The translations under genes were made by a program, and so were the position numbers. Shown in pieces: positions 25,911 to 33,109 of a stretch of 35,172 nt of DNA. Under the pieces are notes generated by a model. That model made no database searches. It worked only from the letters and a program-made list of their open reading frames with translations, and was not told the DNA's origin. Origin of the DNA: Ktedonobacterales bacterium (GTDB lineage Bacteria; Chloroflexota; Ktedonobacteria; Ktedonobacterales; JADMIN01); contig JAICVS010000032.1 in assembly GCA_025935195.1 (NCBI GenBank), positions 1 through 35,172 of the forward strand, given 5' to 3'. The first letter of the stretch is position 1; every line of letters starts with the position of its first letter.

Positions 25911-27209
25911 GTGAACGCGAAGTGGCTCAATCTTCTGCTCGTGGCAGTGCCGGCGACGGTGGTGGTGTGGTTTCTCGACCGCGGCGCCCAGGGGCAGCTC
26001 ACCGGGGCGATCTTCGCCCTTGCCCTGGTCGCGCTGATTCCGCTGGCGCGGCTGATCGGTACGTTCACGGGGCGCATCGAGCAATATGTCGGCGACCGGC
26101 TCGGCGGGCTCCTTGGCGCCTCGTTCGGCAACGCGCCTGAGCTTGCCATCGGCATCGCGCTGCTCGTCCACGCGCACCTGCACGTGGCGGATACGCCTGT
26201 GCGCGAGGCGGACTTTAGCGTTATCCGCGGGCTGGTGATCGGCTCGGTCATCAACAACATCCTCTTCGTGCTCGGCTCCTCGATCTTCGTCGCCGCCCTG
26301 CGCAACGGGCGCATGCGCTTCAGCGCCGGCAGCGCCGCCGGCTACGCCTCGATGCTGGCGCTGGCCGTGGTCGGCCTGGCGCTGCCCACGCTGGCGACCT
26401 CGCTTGCCGGCGAGAAGTCCGCGGATGCGCAGGTGAGCGTGAGCATCGCGTTCGGCGTCATCCTGATCTTCAGCTACGTGGCCTACATCGCCGCGACCGT
26501 CTTCAACCTCGGCGCGCGCGGGCACGGTGGCGAGGCGGGCGGCGAGGGCGGTAAGGAGGGTGGGCGCGCGGCGCAGAAGCCGGCGATTATCGTTGACGGG
26601 GCGGCGGTGCTGGCGGACGACCCGCGTAACACGACGGAGGCGGAGAAGCTGCTGCGCGCCGAGGAGCGCGACGAGGATCGCGAGGAGCGGGCCGCTCGCG
26701 CGCGGCGTCGCGCGCGGCGCCAGGAGAACCCGTCCGGGCTGCCGCTGGCGCTGCTGGGGCTGGGCGGCGTGACCGCCGCCATCGTGCTGATCGCGGTGAT
26801 CCTGGTCAGTGTCACCGACAACATCATCGCCGACACGCCGCTCACGCCGCTCTCGGTCGGCCTGATCATCTTCCCCATCGTCTGCAACCTGGGGGAGCAG
26901 GTCGGCGCGGTGGTGAACGCCTGGCGGAACCGCATGGAGAGTGCGATGGCGGTCGCCGCCGGCTCCAGTGTGCAGGTGGCGCTGTTCGTGACGCCGGTGC
27001 TGGTGCTCGCCAGCCTGCCGATCAGCCTGGGCGAGCCGTCGCTGGTGCTGACGATGATCTTCCCCGCGCTCGAATTGATCGTGCTGGGGCTGGTCAGCTT
27101 CGTCTACGCGCTGGTCAGCCTGGACGGCGAGACGACCTGGCTGGAAGGGCTGCAACTGCTCGCTTTCTACGCGATGGTCGCCGCTGTCGCCTTCATTCTG
27201 CCCGGCTGA
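25911..27209 (+). CDS. Ca2+/H+ antiporter of the CaCA (CAX/ChaA) family
   Basis: 432 residues from GTG 25911 (GGGAGGGG 8 bases upstream). Two hydrophobic halves each carry an alpha-repeat: GNAPELAIG at 73-81 in the first, and CNLGEQVGAVVNA followed by AVAAGSSVQVALFVTPVLVL in the second, as in CAX exchangers. The acidic residues of both repeats (Glu77 and the Glu of NLGEQ) are present, consistent with Ca2+ export driven by H+ entry. The linker between the halves (about 204-275) is unusually hydrophilic: Gly/Glu-rich, then a run of Glu, Asp and Arg. The frame is open upstream to 25557 but that part overlaps the divergent regulator and is not used. Confidence 0.88.
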   Translation: MNAKWLNLLLVAVPATVVVWFLDRGAQGQLTGAIFALALVALIPLARLIGTFTGRIEQYVGDRLGGLLGASFGNAPELAIGIALLVHAHLHVADTPVREADFSVIRGLVIGSVINNILFVLGSSIFVAALRNGRMRFSAGSAAGYASMLALAVVGLALPTLATSLAGEKSADAQVSVSIAFGVILIFSYVAYIAATVFNLGARGHGGEAGGEGGKEGGRAAQKPAIIVDGAAVLADDPRNTTEAEKLLRAEERDEDREERAARARRRARRQENPSGLPLALLGLGGVTAAIVLIAVILVSVTDNIIADTPLTPLSVGLIIFPIVCNLGEQVGAVVNAWRNRMESAMAVAAGSSVQVALFVTPVLVLASLPISLGEPSLVLTMIFPALELIVLGLVSFVYALVSLDGETTWLEGLQLLAFYAMVAAVAFILPG

Positions 27210-27251
27210 GTGGTGTGGGGCATTCTCACCCCAAGAGACGAGAACCAACAC

Positions 27252-27317
27252 AGGAGGAATGGAGGAACGGAGGAACGGGAGGGCCACGGAGGGGAGACAG
27301 GGCGGGAGAGGAGCGCC
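27252..27317. repeat. Purine-rich short repeat upstream of the kinase gene
   Basis: GGAGGAA and GGAACGG words recur in an A/G-rich run after the antiporter gene. At 27401-27420 a small GGGCT-GA-AGCCC hairpin follows. No gene is seen in 27210-27427. Confidence 0.4.
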
Positions 27318-27334
27318 GCATGCTCGCCGGCGTG

Positions 27335-27343
27335 TGGTATCAT
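27335..27343 (+). promoter_or_regulatory. Possible extended -10 promoter of the kinase gene
   Basis: TGG directly followed by TATCAT (27338-27343) fits an extended -10 element; no -35 is evident. Confidence 0.25.
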
Positions 27344-27427
27344 GCGCGCGCCTGGCTGGTGCTGGGGCGCTCCTCACGGCACTGAACGTGCCGGCGCACG
27401 TATGCGGCGGGCTGAAGCCCCACGGAG

Positions 27428-28729
27428 ATGCCAACGGTCCTCCGGATGTCGCGTGAACAGGGTGGAGGCAGCGAGACGGTGGAAATGGACGGCCAGAGCG
27501 GCACTCCCCAGCAGGGCGGCGCCCTGCCGCTGGCGGATCGCTATCGTGTGCTGGCGCGCGTCGGCCTCGGCGGCACCGCTGTCGTCTATCGCTGCGTGGA
27601 CCTGCACACCGAGCGCATCGTCGCCGTCAAGGTGCTGCGCACCAACGGCCCGCTCATCCCGGAGGCGGCGGCGCGCTTCCGCCGCGAGGCCCATCTCGCC
27701 GCCGCGCTCGCGCATGCCCATATCGTGCGCGTGCTCGATTTCGGCTACACCGTGCCGCTGGCGACGGCCTCGCGCGTGCCGTGGATGGACGACCCCGATC
27801 AGCCGGTGCCGTACCTCGCCATGGAATACGTCTTCGGCTGCACGCTCAAGGAGCTGGTGCGCCGGCGTGGCCCGCTGCCGTTCGATTGGATCTGGACCGT
27901 CGGCCAGCAGCTTTGCCAGGCGCTCGCCACCGCGCACGCCAAGGGTGTCGTCCACCGCGATGTCAAGCCGCAGAACGTGCTTGTGCTCGATTCGCGGATC
28001 GAGCTGCTCGCCAAGCTGACCGATTTCGGCATCGCCCGGCAGGTGGGGGCCGATCTCACCAATCTGACCGTCACCGGCCAGGTCATCGGCACGCCCGATT
28101 ACCTCTCGCCGGAGCAGGTGCTTGGCGAGCCGGGTGGTCCCGCCGCCGATCTCTACTCGCTGGGGATCGTCCTGTATGAGCTGACGACGAGCCGACTACC
28201 CTTCGAGGCCGACACGCCGCTGGCCGCCGCCTCACGCCGCATGGTCGTCGATCCGCCGCCGCCGAGCGCCTACCGCCGCGACGTGCCGCGCGCGCTGCAA
28301 GAGGTCATCTTGCTGGCGCTGCGCCGCGAGCCGGCCGAACGCTACAGCGACGCGCTGGAGTTCGCGCAGGCGTTGCGCTGGAGCCGCGAGCAAACGCCCG
28401 ACATCGGCCCACGCGCGCGCGGCGAATGGGTGCTGGAGCCGCGTGTCACCCGTGGTCCTCGCACCACCACGGCGGCGCCGGCCGCGGCCCGCCCTTCCAT
28501 CGCGAGCGGCCCGGCGCGGACGCCGCTGGCGCGGGAGTCGCGGCAGGAGTCGCAGCCGAGCGTGATGCGTGTGGTCGCGGACCTGCCCGCGCTGGAAGCG
28601 GGGGCGGAGGATGCCCCCAGCGACGCCGAACCTTTCGCGAGCAGCGACACTGGCGTCGCATTTGATCAGAGCCTCATGCCCAATGTCCCGTCACCCACTG
28701 ATGGCGAGCCTGCCTCACTCGGCGAGTGA
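27428..28729 (+). CDS. Soluble PknB-type Ser/Thr protein kinase
   Basis: 433 residues from ATG 27428. The Hanks-type kinase domain spans about 38-315: Gly loop VGLGGTAVVY, Lys68 in VAVKVL, HRD at 176-178 followed by VKPQN, DFG at 199-201, and GTPDYLSPEQ in the activation segment. The C-terminal 110 residues are low-complexity Pro/Ala/Thr/Arg and then acidic, without a membrane helix or PASTA repeats, so it is cytoplasmic and not a wall-sensing PknB. The start is uncertain: no good SD precedes 27428, and GTG 27479 with GGAGG 10 bases upstream is an alternative that keeps the whole domain. No PP2C phosphatase gene is nearby. Confidence 0.9.
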   Translation: MPTVLRMSREQGGGSETVEMDGQSGTPQQGGALPLADRYRVLARVGLGGTAVVYRCVDLHTERIVAVKVLRTNGPLIPEAAARFRREAHLAAALAHAHIVRVLDFGYTVPLATASRVPWMDDPDQPVPYLAMEYVFGCTLKELVRRRGPLPFDWIWTVGQQLCQALATAHAKGVVHRDVKPQNVLVLDSRIELLAKLTDFGIARQVGADLTNLTVTGQVIGTPDYLSPEQVLGEPGGPAADLYSLGIVLYELTTSRLPFEADTPLAAASRRMVVDPPPPSAYRRDVPRALQEVILLALRREPAERYSDALEFAQALRWSREQTPDIGPRARGEWVLEPRVTRGPRTTTAAPAAARPSIASGPARTPLARESRQESQPSVMRVVADLPALEAGAEDAPSDAEPFASSDTGVAFDQSLMPNVPSPTDGEPASLGE

Positions 28730-28791
28730 TCTGTGACACAACCGTGACGATGGGCGGGCGTTTGCGCTACAACCGATCTGGCCGTGTACCG

Positions 28792-28797
28792 TATAAT
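28792..28797 (+). promoter_or_regulatory. Candidate -10 (perfect TATAAT) for the small membrane protein gene
   Basis: A consensus TATAAT with a poor -35 (TACAAC, 18 bases upstream). The leader would be about 130 bases. Confidence 0.4.
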
Positions 28798-28937
28798 CTC
28801 GTGATGGCAGGCTGGTGACCGTTGGGATTGCTGGCGTGTCTGTAGGAGATGTTGTCGAGACGGCCGGCGCGGTGGAGTGGCTGTAGGCTCCTGATGTGCG
28901 GCGTGCGGCCGGCAAGTGAGCAAAGGTACGGAGAACA

Positions 28938-29267
28938 ATGAAACGGACGCAGGTGGCCGCGCTGCTGGCGGGCGCGGCGTTGGGGCTGACGGGCATCACG
29001 GCGGCGGTGGTGCTGTCGCGCAAAGAGGGCCGCGACGCGGCTCGCCGGCTGATCGAGAAGGGTCGCCCGGTGGCCGAGCAGGCGAAGGTCTTTGGCGGGA
29101 AGGCCGCCCGGACGGCCGTCGAGCAGTATCAGGTAGTGGCGCCCAAGGCGATTGAGACGTTCAACACGCTGCGTGAGCAGGCGCCGCACGCCGCCGAGGC
29201 GATCAGCGCCAAGCTGCCGTCTATCGGCCTGAACGGCAAGAAAGAGCCCGCCGAAGTGACCGCGTAG
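28938..29267 (+). CDS. Small YtxH-like membrane-anchored protein
   Basis: 109 residues with GGAG 4 bases before the ATG. Residues 5-27 form one hydrophobic Ala/Gly helix (VAALLAGAALGLTGITAAVVL); the rest is amphipathic and charged, with RKEGRDAARRLIEKG and repeated Ala/Glu/Lys helices. The layout matches YtxH-type general-stress proteins, but the similarity is one of pattern and the name is tentative. A strong terminator 32 bases downstream and a consensus -10 upstream mark it as a single-gene transcript, perhaps abundant. Confidence 0.75.
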   Translation: MKRTQVAALLAGAALGLTGITAAVVLSRKEGRDAARRLIEKGRPVAEQAKVFGGKAARTAVEQYQVVAPKAIETFNTLREQAPHAAEAISAKLPSIGLNGKKEPAEVTA

Positions 29268-29298
29268 AGTGCGCGGCCGGCGCATAGCATGGCATGGC

Positions 29299-29335
29299 AG
29301 GGCGAGCGGCTTTCCGGCGCTCGCCCTTTATTGTT
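29299..29335 (+). terminator. Intrinsic terminator of the small membrane protein gene
   Basis: A 10-bp perfect stem AGGGCGAGCG (29299-29308) with CGCTCGCCCT (29318-29327), a 9-base loop, and then TTATTGTT. It separates this gene from selD. Confidence 0.88.
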
Positions 29336-29363
29336 GCCTTCTAGTATTTGCCTGTGCGCCGGT

Positions 29364-29393
29364 TTGACGGCGCGGCCCAGGCGCATCTACAAT
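29364..29393 (+). promoter_or_regulatory. Promoter of selD
   Basis: TTGACG (29364-29369), 18 bases, TACAAT (29388-29393); 5 of 6 at each box. Transcription would begin about 29400, in front of the ATG at 29456. This supports the longer selD start over the internal ATG at 29519. Confidence 0.65.
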
Positions 29394-29455
29394 GCGCTGG
29401 CAGGCGCGCGATGGCGGACGCATCCGGCGCGCGACGTGGAAAGGCAACGTGGCGC

Positions 29456-30511
29456 ATGGCACCGGGCAGGCAGATCCGGCTGACAACGCTGGCGAGCTGC
29501 GCCGGCTGAGCGTCCAAAATGGGCGCGGATGCCCTGGCGCACGTGTTGCGTCCTCTTGCCGGCGCCTTGGGCTGGGGGGTTCCCGTGCTGCTGGGCGGCC
29601 TCGCCGGGGCCGCGGACGCCGCTGTCTATCGCTTGAACGACGAGCAGGCCATCGTCGCCACCACCGACTTCTTCCCGCCGGTGGTGGACGATGCCTATAC
29701 CTTCGGCGCCATCGCCGCCGCCAACGCGCTCAGCGACATCTACGCCATGGGCGGCGATCCGCTGTTCGCGCTCACCCTCGCCGGCTTCCCCGACGACCTC
29801 GATCCGGCCATCCTCACCGAGATTCTGCGCGGCGGAGCGGAGAAGGTGCGCGAGGCCGGGGCCATTACGGCTGGCGGGCATACCGTCACCGATCACGAGC
29901 CGAAGTACGGCCTCGTCGCCATCGGCCTCGTCCACCCGGCGCGCATCTTCACCAAGGGCGGCGCGCGCGCCGGCGACGCGCTCATCCTGACCAAGCCCAT
30001 CGGCGCGGGCATCGTGACCACCGCACTCAAGCGCCAGGCGGTCCGCGAAGACGACCTGGCTGCCGCCGTCGCCAGCATGCTCACGCTCAACGCCGCCGCC
30101 GCTCGCGCGCTGCGTGCGCTCGGCGCCGATGCCGTCCACGCCTGCACCGACATCACTGGCTTCGGCCTGCTCGGCCATGCGGGCGAGATGGCCGCGCAGA
30201 GCGGCGCCCGCCTCACTTTCCGCATGGCCGACATTCCCATGCTGCCCGGCGCGCGTGACTATGCCGCCGCCGGCAACACCCCCGGCGGCACCGGCCGCAA
30301 CGCCGATTATCTCGAAGGCCGCGTCAGCTTCGGCCCAGATGTGAGTGAGGTTGATCGCCTGCTGCTGTTCGATCCGCAGACCTCCGGCGGTCTGCTCGCC
30401 GCCATCCCCGCCGCCGCGCTCGACCGCGCCCGCGACGCTTTCGCCGCGGCCGGCGTTCCGTTCCACGTCGTCGGCGCGGTGGGCGAGGGCGCCGATCTGG
30501 CGGTGGAGTAG
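29456..30511 (+). CDS. selD: Selenide, water dikinase SelD, selenocysteine-containing (TGA recoded at 29507-29509)
   Basis: SelD makes selenophosphate from selenide and ATP, the selenium donor for selenocysteine and 2-selenouridine. Reading from ATG 29456 gives 351 residues with one in-frame TGA at codon 18, in IRLTTLASCAG-U-ASKMGADAL. This is the SelD active-site motif; the TGA stands where the catalytic Cys (Cys17 in E. coli) lies, and Lys21 falls at the required +3. Downstream are TTDFFPPVVDD, ANALSDIYAMGG, AGGHTVTDHEPKYG, DITGFGLLGHAGEM and LLFDPQTSGGLL, all family motifs, up to a TAG. A call starting at ATG 29519 would lose the active site and has no SD; AAAGG lies 11 bases before 29456. 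An ATG at 29411 is a less likely start. Sec-containing SelD proteins are known in other organisms. Confidence 0.9.
29507..29540 (+). promoter_or_regulatory. Selenocysteine TGA codon and SECIS-like stem-loop of selD
   Basis: Directly after the TGA (29507-29509), GCG-T-CC (29510-29515) pairs with GGCGC (29536-29540), leaving a bulged T. An AAAAT/T internal loop follows, then GGGC (29521-29524) pairs with GCCC (29531-29534) around the loop GCGGAT. The loop begins 16 bases after the TGA, within the range of bacterial SECIS elements bound by SelB. Predicted by eye, not computed. Confidence 0.7.
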
Positions 30512-30517
30512 CGAGTG

Positions 30518-31270
30518 ATGAGCGCCACGCCGACCGGCCAACCGGAACCATCCGCCCCTGATGTCGGCCTCGCGCGCCTGGAAGCGGCGCTGGCGCATCG
30601 GTTCGCCAATCGCGCGCTGCTGCTCGAAGCGCTCACGCACACCTCCTACGCGCACGAATTCCCTGGTCCCGGCGTCGTCGCGAACGAGCGGCTGGAGTTC
30701 CTGGGCGACGCGGTGCTGGGGCTGATCGCCTCCGACGTGCTGTATCGCCGCTTCCCCACGTCCAGCGAAGGCGAGCTGACCAACCTACGCGCGGCGCTCG
30801 TGCGCGCCTCCGCGCTGGCCGCCTTCGCCCGCCGCATCGCGCTGGGGCCGCACCTGCGCCTGGGTCGCGGCGAGGAAGCGACGGGTGGGCGCGAGCGCGA
30901 GCTGCTGCTGGCGCGCGCCGGCGAGGCGATTGTCGGCGCGCTCTATCAGGACGGCGGTATGGAGGCGGCGCGCGCGTTTCTGGAGCCGCTGTTGGACGCC
31001 GAGATTACGCGCGTCACCGCCGGCGAGCGCATCAAGGACGACAAATCGCTCTTGCAGGAGCTGGCGCAGGCTCGCCTCGGCGTCACACCGACGTATCGCA
31101 TGGTCAGCCAGGAAGGCCCGTCGCACGACCGCACTTTCGTCGTCGAGGTGGTGTTGGGCGAGCATAGCGCCGCGCGCGGCGAGGGCCGCAGCAAGCGCCA
31201 GGCCGAGCAGGATGCCGCCCATAACGCGCTGGCCGATGAGGGGTGGGAGGCCGGCGCGTCTGGTGTGTAG
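30518..31270 (+). CDS. rnc: Ribonuclease III
   Basis: RNase III cuts double-stranded RNA, including rRNA precursors. 250 residues from ATG 30518 (GGAG 9 bases upstream, inside the end of selD; a GTG at 30515 is possible). The signature NERLEFLGDAVLG (56-68) gives E60 and D64. A C-terminal double-stranded RNA-binding domain starts at DDKSLLQELAQ and ends with GRSKRQAEQDAAHNAL. The second metal-binding motif, usually LADAxEAxIGA, reads LARAGEAIVGA: E136 is kept but the catalytic Asp is Arg133. Whether this enzyme is fully active is therefore open. It is 6 bases from selD, so probably co-transcribed. Confidence 0.93.
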   Translation: MSATPTGQPEPSAPDVGLARLEAALAHRFANRALLLEALTHTSYAHEFPGPGVVANERLEFLGDAVLGLIASDVLYRRFPTSSEGELTNLRAALVRASALAAFARRIALGPHLRLGRGEEATGGRERELLLARAGEAIVGALYQDGGMEAARAFLEPLLDAEITRVTAGERIKDDKSLLQELAQARLGVTPTYRMVSQEGPSHDRTFVVEVVLGEHSAARGEGRSKRQAEQDAAHNALADEGWEAGASGV

Positions 31271-31276
31271 CTCGCC

Positions 31277-31306
31277 TTGACACGCCATCCGCGCGGAACC
31301 TATCAT
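31277..31306 (+). promoter_or_regulatory. Strong promoter of the paa operon
   Basis: TTGACA (31277-31282), 18 bases, TATCAT (31301-31306): perfect -35 and 5 of 6 in the -10. It begins 7 bases after the rnc stop; the leader is about 35 bases. Confidence 0.75.
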
Positions 31307-31347
31307 GCCCCTGTGTCCAGACAGATTCGATCTATAAGGAGAGCGCC

Positions 31348-32292
31348 ATGATCGCTCCGCTGACCGACGAGCAAGTCCTCCAGCGCATTCGCGAGCACCG
31401 GCTCGTCGAGAGCGTCGAGCACATGAGCCCGAGCTATCTGGAGGGCATGAAGCGCATTCTCACCGTCTCCGCCGATACGGAGCTGATCAGCGCGCCGGCC
31501 TACATCCACGCCGCGCGCCGCGCGCCCAACCTCAACATGTTCGGCTCGGCTATCGCCATCGTGCAGGACGAGCTGGCCCACGCCCACATCGCCTATCGCA
31601 TGCTGCGCGACCTGGGTGTGGACACCGAAGAGCTGGTCTACCGCCGCGATCCGGTGAAGTGGAAGTATCCCTATGCCTTCGACGTGCCGCTCGATAGCTT
31701 CTACGAGCTGATCATCGCCAACGCCTTCTACGACCGCGCCGGCTATACGCTGCTGGGCGATGTCTACCGCAACACGACGTTCGGCCCCTGGAAGCGCGCG
31801 CTGGTGAAGGTGGACAAAGAGGAGACGTTCCACCTGCGCCACGGCGAGCAGTGGATGCGCAAGCTCGCGCCCGACCCCGCCGAGCACGAGCGGCTGCAAC
31901 AGGCGATTGACTGGATGTTCTTGCTGACCGTAGAGTGGTTCGGCCTGCCCGACGACCTGAAGAAGCACACCGAGCAGCTTGGCTTCGGCTTCAAGGGCAA
32001 GAGCAACGACGAGCTGCGCCAGACGTGGATGAGCACGGCCGTGCCGCTCTGCCAGGAGCTTGGCTTTAGCGTGCCGGCGCACCTCGACGAGGCGAGCCAG
32101 AAATGGGTGATTGATTGCGCCTTCCCCGCCACCTTCGATGAGAAGCGCAAACGCTGGCTGCTGGAGGACGGCGCGACCACCTGGGATGCGGTATTGGTGC
32201 GCTGGAAGCAGCGCGGCCCCGCCAACACCGAGTTCGTGGAGTTCGTGCAGCGCGGCAATCGCGGGCTGGCGAAGCTGTTGGAGGCGGCGTAA
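31348..32292 (+). CDS. paaA: 1,2-phenylacetyl-CoA epoxidase subunit PaaA
   Basis: PaaA is the diiron, ferritin-like catalytic subunit of the oxygenase that epoxidises phenylacetyl-CoA in aerobic phenylacetate breakdown. 314 residues, the family length. Diiron motifs: Glu45 in ADTELISAP, D74-E75 and H78 in VQDELAHAH, Asp129 in FYDRA, and E159-H162 in DKEETFH. AAGGAG lies 6 bases before the ATG. The other subunits follow in order paaD (N-domain), paaB, paaC and paaD (zinc ribbon). No reductase paaE and no downstream paa genes are in the window, so the full pathway cannot be confirmed here. Confidence 0.94.
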   Translation: MIAPLTDEQVLQRIREHRLVESVEHMSPSYLEGMKRILTVSADTELISAPAYIHAARRAPNLNMFGSAIAIVQDELAHAHIAYRMLRDLGVDTEELVYRRDPVKWKYPYAFDVPLDSFYELIIANAFYDRAGYTLLGDVYRNTTFGPWKRALVKVDKEETFHLRHGEQWMRKLAPDPAEHERLQQAIDWMFLLTVEWFGLPDDLKKHTEQLGFGFKGKSNDELRQTWMSTAVPLCQELGFSVPAHLDEASQKWVIDCAFPATFDEKRKRWLLEDGATTWDAVLVRWKQRGPANTEFVEFVQRGNRGLAKLLEAA

Positions 32293-32293
32293 C

Positions 32294-32689
32294 ATGGCTG
32301 CGCCGACGCATCTCGACCACCCATCCGCTCATATCAGCGCCGGTCCCGCCGAGTACCCGCACGACGCGCTGTGGGACGCGCTGCGCGAGGTGGAAGACCC
32401 GGAGTTGGGCATCTCCGTGGTGGACATGGGCCTGATCGTGGACGCGCGCCCCGATGGCCCTGATGGCCCCGATGGCCCCAAAGGCGCCACCGCCCATGTC
32501 GCCATCACCTACACGGCGATGGGCTGCCCCGCCACCGAGCTGATCGAGGGCGATATCCACGCGCGCTTGCGGCGTGTGCCGGGCGTGCGGGATGTCGTGA
32601 TCGAGGTGGTCTGGGAGCCGGTCTGGACGAAGGCGCGGCTTACCGAGGACGGGCGCGACGCGCTGGCGCTGCTGGGGGTAGCCATATGA
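32294..32689 (+). CDS. paaD: PaaD N-terminal domain protein (MIP18/DUF59)
   Basis: 131 residues. A MIP18-family (DUF59) domain shows ALREVEDPELGISVVDMGLI and the conserved Cys78 in YTAMGCPATELIEGD, then VWEPVWTKARLTEDGRDAL. PaaD is a maturation factor, probably for metal insertion into the epoxidase. Ordinary PaaD proteins (about 165 residues) carry a C-terminal Cys4 zinc ribbon; this one ends after the DUF59 domain and the ribbon is encoded separately at 33922. A short GPDGPDGPKG insert lies between strands. Begins 1 base after the paaA stop and overlaps paaB by 4 bases (ATGA), so translation is coupled. Confidence 0.9.
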   Translation: MAAPTHLDHPSAHISAGPAEYPHDALWDALREVEDPELGISVVDMGLIVDARPDGPDGPDGPKGATAHVAITYTAMGCPATELIEGDIHARLRRVPGVRDVVIEVVWEPVWTKARLTEDGRDALALLGVAI

Positions 32690-32982
32690 GCAAGAAGCCC
32701 GCCGCATCCGGCTCCGGCGCCGCGACGACTCAGGCCGATGTACCGACCGCGATCGCTGCCTCCAGCGCCGCCCATCACGCCGCGCCGCGCTTCATCCCCG
32801 ACCGCATCTGGATCGTGCTGGCGCGCAAGTCGTACGAGGAGCCGTTACACGAGGTCGGCACCGTCGAGGCGGACGACCGCGAGCTGGCCCAGGTCTACGC
32901 GCGCAGCATCTACGACGAGTTCGCTTGGGTGGAGATGAAGGTCGCCCCACGCGAGGCATTCGTCACGGTGATCGAATCGTAG
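32686..32982 (+). CDS. paaB: 1,2-phenylacetyl-CoA epoxidase subunit PaaB
   Basis: 98 residues. A disordered Ala/Ser/Thr-rich head of about 35 residues precedes the conserved PaaB core: RIWIVLARKSYEEPLHEVGTVEADDRELAQVYARSIYDEFAWVEMKVAPREAF in short motifs WIVLARKS, VGTVEA, and YARSIYDE. PaaB is a small non-catalytic bridging subunit that joins PaaAC heterodimers. The start overlaps the stop of the paaD N-domain gene (ATGA). Confidence 0.92.
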   Translation: MSKKPAASGSGAATTQADVPTAIAASSAAHHAAPRFIPDRIWIVLARKSYEEPLHEVGTVEADDRELAQVYARSIYDEFAWVEMKVAPREAFVTVIES

Positions 32983-32988
32983 CGGGTT

Positions 32989-33081
32989 CCTCACCCCCCG
33001 GCCCCCTCTCCGCGCGCGGAGACGGGGAGACAGCGGGACGGCCGGCGCGGCGAGGGGGAGCAGCGCAAGACAGCCGAGGTT
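32989..33081. repeat. Dispersed palindromic repeat, copy 2
   Basis: Begins CCTCACCCCCCGGCCCCCTC and ends CAGCCGAGGTT (33071-33081), as in the copy at 2760-2821; a CTCCGCGCGCGGAG hairpin replaces the long perfect palindrome and extra sequence is inserted. It sits inside the paa operon between paaB and paaC. Confidence 0.65.
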
Positions 33082-33109
33082 CCCAAGGCATCCCCAGGAG
33101 CGAGGCGTC

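Noticed and set aside
25767-27434. 555-codon minus-strand frame opposite the antiporter
   Set aside because: Low-complexity Arg/His/Asp product, antisense to a clear CAX gene.
29519-30511. selD starting at ATG 29519
   Set aside because: It has no SD and would remove the active-site motif; the upstream frame with a recoded TGA restores a complete SelD.
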